Assembly (NCBI RefSeq): GCF_004210375.1
Contig: NC_134837.1
Coordinates: 19,415,586 to 19,479,585, forward strand
From: Tachypleus tridentatus
Lineage: Eukaryota > Arthropoda > Merostomata > Xiphosura > Limulidae
Reading direction: 5' to 3'
DNA: 64,000 nucleotides
Shown here: in pieces, positions 60,671-64,000 of the stretch
Position numbering within the stretch: the first letter of the stretch is position 1
Layout of the letters: the number at the start of each line of letters is the position of its first letter
The notes under the pieces: model-generated
The model's database searches: none
The model's input: only the letters and a program-made list of their open reading frames with translations
What the model was told of the DNA's origin: nothing
Translations under genes and position numbers: made by a program

Positions 60671-62202
60671 TATGAAAACGCTAATTCAGCTGTAGTAACT
60701 GGTAGCACAGAATACTGTTATAATAAATATTTTAGATATATAAACTTGCAGTCTTGTTAAGTTTGTCGTTAATTATATTTTCAATGTTTTAATTTAAATA
60801 TTAGCTAGAGAGTATGTAACATGAAGTCTAGATACATAGATTGATACCCAGATATAGGTACATTAGTTGGAAATATGAGTACGCAATTAAGATGTGATAG
60901 AAAATTCCATGAAGTATTCAGTGTGTGAAAGATTGAGTAATGTTGATCAGTAAATTAAATTTGTTATCAACTGAATAAATTTCTCAAACGTTATTAGAGT
61001 ATTAGACCTACAGTAATTTAAGAATTCATGTTGAAAATGTTTTTATGTGTGAACTTAGGCTTTCAACTTGTGTCAAAGTTTGACAACATGTAAAAAAATG
61101 TTATTAAGGAAATCAACTAGTTTGTTATCATTATGTGAATTGATTTAATAAAAAAAGACTTAAGATGTAATAAAAATTTTTGATTTGTACTTTTTAAATT
61201 TGTTTATTTCAAAGGGAGAAATTTATAGATATATGTCTGTTCTCAATGAAAATTTTATACATATATTGTTGTAATGTGTTTTTTGTTGGGCAGGTTTTAT
61301 TAGATTGCTTGGTGAAAGTAATGCCAGATCTAGTTCACTTCAAAATAACCATTTAGTTTATTTCTTCCTTAACTTATGCCACAAGCTACTGTCTCTGATA
61401 CACATTTATTGGAATGGGATCACAAATAATGTTTTTACTTTCATCAGAAATGTCATTGATTGATAATAACCATCAATAACTTATTGATTAACTTTATTCA
61501 ATCAATCTTCTATTAATCAACAACTAATGAACTCACATGTTGAATTCTCAATCACTAATATATAAATACTTCACTGACTGACTGGTATTCTACAAGTTAC
61601 TTACTCATATTTATAAATAATCTCTTTCTAGATCTTAGTAGAATTAATTAGAGTACACATGATTTTTAGTATCTAGTAAACATCTAAATTAAAGCATTGC
61701 ACATTTAGTTTACAATAATCCCTTAAATGAAACCTTCATGTACTTACAATACTTATTTTGAGCTTTATGGATACCTTTATATTATTCTGTTTTAGACCAT
61801 TCAAGAACTCTTGTAAAATATGATGAAACTTTACTAATTATAAACTTAAATTAATTTAATTAGGAGCCATAAAAATTGTATTCTTTATTTTTCTTCTGTT
61901 CTGTCTCAAAACATAAACTGGGAGATTTATTTTATGCGTAAAGTATTATTGTAAAAATTATGCAAACATAAAGATCTTTCAAAATGCACATCTCTAAAAG
62001 AAAGTGTGAGACGTGCTAATACTGTGTTTAGATTAGGATTCAGTAGCATAAATATTTAAGTATCTTGGTTTATTTCACTTCTACACTAGACTTTCACTCT
62101 TAATGTAAAATGTATCAAAATAATAAATTTGAAAATTGATCATCTAAAAACATATTAAATGAAAGTGTGTTTGTTTTACAAACTCTTTTTTTTTATTACC
62201 AG
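60671..62202. other. Septin intron, distal part, no recognised element
   Basis: AT-rich, CpG-poor; nothing recognisable up to the acceptor ttaccag at 62196-62202. Confidence 0.55.
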
Positions 62203-62320
62203 GCTTCGACCCTTGGACGTTGAATTCATGAAACGTCTGCATCAAAAAGTAAACATTGTTCCTGTAATAGCAAAGGCAGACACACTTAACACTAATGAAA
62301 TCCGTAGACTGAAGGATAAG
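62203..62320 (+). CDS. Septin exon: G4 motif (AKAD)
   Basis: Residues 144-183. [17 protein letters not shown] is the septin helix after the HG turn, then [11 protein letters not shown] carries G4, whose AKAD motif reads guanine. Ends RRLKDK in phase 0 before gttagt. Acceptor ttaccag. The next exon, expected to encode the IKIY/DSDED region of septins, is not visible before the window ends. Confidence 0.95.
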
Positions 62321-63160
62321 GTTAGTTTTGTTTTTGTTGAAGAAACAAAATGTTCTCATTATTTAACAACTTACTGTAACATCTCTCAATGTTTTTCTTA
62401 CTATTTTCTGAAGGGAAAGAAAAATATGAATGTTCTATCTTGAGTGTCAGCTTGTATTTAGTTGTTACATCAGTTTTAAGAGATATTGCCTTCATCAAAT
62501 AGCCATTATATCAAAGCTAAAGACATACTAATATTAGGGTAATCTTAAAGCAATAAATGTAGTCCATACTGTTTTAGTCTCTCTTTTTCCATTAATATAT
62601 ATTATACCATAGTGAATTAATAGTTTTCTAAGCTGTAATTCATGGAGAAAACATTTATAGTTCATGCAGATGGTGACACTTTAAAAACTATTAAAATGAG
62701 TAGTATAGATAAGGCTTACTGTTGAATAAAATCATCCTTTTACTCTAATAAGAGTACTGAATAATTTAAAATTATTGTTTGTAGTATTCTGAAATCTTAC
62801 AGCATATTAGGATATCAAGGAATGAAATAATATTCAAAAGACAATTAACATAAACGTATTTTTGGAAGTTACTAGTGGCTGCTTAGTTTCATTGGAAGAA
62901 TTGCTGATAGGAAATGCTGTAATTGATTTATCAATATGAAATTAACTTTCAATTAAATAAAAAACTGTATGATATGTCATAAGACGTCTAGAAATTTTTA
63001 CTTGATATACATGGATTCCAAAAGTCTATTTCTAAAGGTTTTTCTTCTAATTATAAAGCACGTGATATCATTCATTTGTGATAGTTAAGTTTATGAAAAA
63101 GCACGTGATGATAGGATATTATGTAAACCATCTTTTAGTAAAACTTCTCTCGGCTGAATT
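62321..63160. other. Septin intron after the AKAD exon
   Basis: Starts gttagt. I looked for the next septin exon (expected IKIY and DSDED-like residues) and did not see it. Confidence 0.55.
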
Positions 63161-63357
63161 GGGCCAAACAAGGTCTGAGTGATTATGGTGCAAAACTTTG
63201 AATCCAAAGCTCTGTGGTTCACATCCTCTTGCTAAAAAAAAAAGCTGTGTTCTACACTTTAAGGGACATGGATGAAATTATAAGTCACAGTTAGGTCCTA
63301 CTGTTTCATCAGAGTGGTAAAAGAGTTGGCAGTGGACGGTGTTGATTAATTTGGCAT
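63161..63357 (+). repeat. SINE-like element with a different head on a family A-like body
   Basis: Head gggccaaacaaggtctgagt, gtgcaaaactttgaatccaa and tggttcacatcctc (B box-like); after a short A run come cagagtggtaaaagagttgg and cagtggacggtgttgatta, which match the family A body. Diverged. Confidence 0.5.
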
Positions 63358-63649
63358 TCCATCAATTATAATACTTTAAATTCAGTGATAACTAAGAGAC
63401 AGTCTTTTTGTACTGTTACATGAATATCAAATAAACCAAAATCTGTCTGTGTAATACCTTTTTCACTTAGTCCATGTCATTGAAATTTTTACTATTGCTT
63501 GCAGTATAATATACTGTAATTCTATTTATAAATGTATTAAACATAACTTAGAATGACATTCTAATTAGAAAATTATTTTGTGTAAGTATTTGTTAATGTA
63601 TTTTATTAATTGAAACATGAAAGTTATATTTTATAATTCACAGTCCTGA

Positions 63650-64000
63650 GAGACAGTTTCTATCCGATTGTTTCATGGTGTCAATGTTTGTTCAAGATGA
63701 AGGGGAGGTTCTGTTTGTACAAGTTACCTTCTTTAGTATCCAAACATCCAGCTATGTGTGTGTGTATCATATTATAATCTGTGAGCTTGAGAAGAATATT
63801 CTGTGCAATTGAAAGCTGATTGGGTTGGAAACACCATGCACTGGTTTGGTCTTTGGTTCCTGCAGACAGGTGGCTCTGTAAGGATCATTAAGTAGTTTGT
63901 TTTGCCAACTGAGCATCTTCATTGTATTTATTCTATATCTGGTGTTTTGATATTGGGCTCTTGAAACCCTGGCATTATAGGACTGACACTCTAGTAAGTG
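63650..64000 (+). mobile_element. 5' region of a second copy of the same LINE family, cut by the window edge
   Basis: Matches the 5' UTR of the LINE at 48540: the aaacatcca block, ggtgtttt, the ttgaaaccctgg block and others occur in the same order (compare 48595-48905 with 63700-63980). It is clearly diverged. The coding part would lie beyond the right edge. Confidence 0.7.

Larger units (their letters stand above)
43119..62320 (+). other. Septin gene, partial span (five internal exons)
   Basis: Five exons join without frame conflict (549 nt, 183 codons) into the N-terminal and central part of a septin GTPase domain. Septins are GTP-binding proteins that assemble into hetero-oligomeric filaments under the plasma membrane and act in cytokinesis, cortical organisation and diffusion barriers. 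Introns are 3649, 9260, 628 and 5116 bp, all GT-AG. The PPWGHG stretch and the [10 protein letters not shown] stretch recall the arthropod Sep4 type; the overall pattern ([16 protein letters not shown]) places it in the SEPT2 group (SEPT1/2/4/5). Septins are usually 350-450 residues, so roughly half is here; the rest of the G domain, the septin unique element and any coiled coil must lie beyond the right edge. I see no further exon in 62321-64000. The start codon is unresolved. Confidence 0.95.

Noticed and set aside
62159..62443. 94-codon ORF taken as a gene
   Set aside because: It is the septin exon 62203-62320 read through into both introns.

Overview
The window is eukaryotic, AT-rich, repeat-dense animal DNA with very large introns. 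The main tRNA-derived SINE family, and a septin that resembles the arthropod Sep4 type, suggest a chelicerate and most likely a horseshoe crab (Xiphosura). That identification comes from recollection of the repeat family and was not checked by any search.

The only gene I can support with certainty is a septin on the + strand. Five exons (43119-43203, 46853-46939, 56200-56323, 56952-57086, 62203-62320) join in frame across GT-AG introns to give 183 consecutive residues. They include G1 (GESGLGKST), G3 (DTPGFGD) and G4 (AKAD) of the GTPase domain. The start codon and the C-terminal half are not in these exons. The 5' end is unresolved. A four-codon candidate first exon lies at 9997-10008. A GC-rich, coding-like but broken segment lies at 41153-41507, 1.6 kb upstream of the first certain exon.

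Layout: 1-41 kb is a graveyard of three tRNA-derived SINE families. Family A is about 276 bp. Families B and C are about 110-125 bp and have related heads. Among them are minisatellites (52 bp, 41 bp, 46 bp, 25 bp, 75 bp and about 54 bp units), a perfect 64-bp inverted repeat, and a broken transposase-like gene on the minus strand (28260-30540). From about 43.65 kb to the right edge lies the septin gene body. It holds a CR1/L2-like LINE tail (minus), a degenerate Jockey-type LINE (48540-53045), a Tc1-like element (58677-60180), a short hAT-type element (60477-60662), and the 5' part of a second Jockey-type copy running off the right edge.

The most interesting global signal is a sharp loss of CpG at about 43.65 kb. 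Left of it CpG is common. To the right it is nearly absent outside exons, and SINE copies there show CG to TG/CA changes at positions that are CG in copies to the left. This fits germline gene-body methylation starting near the first certain septin exon.
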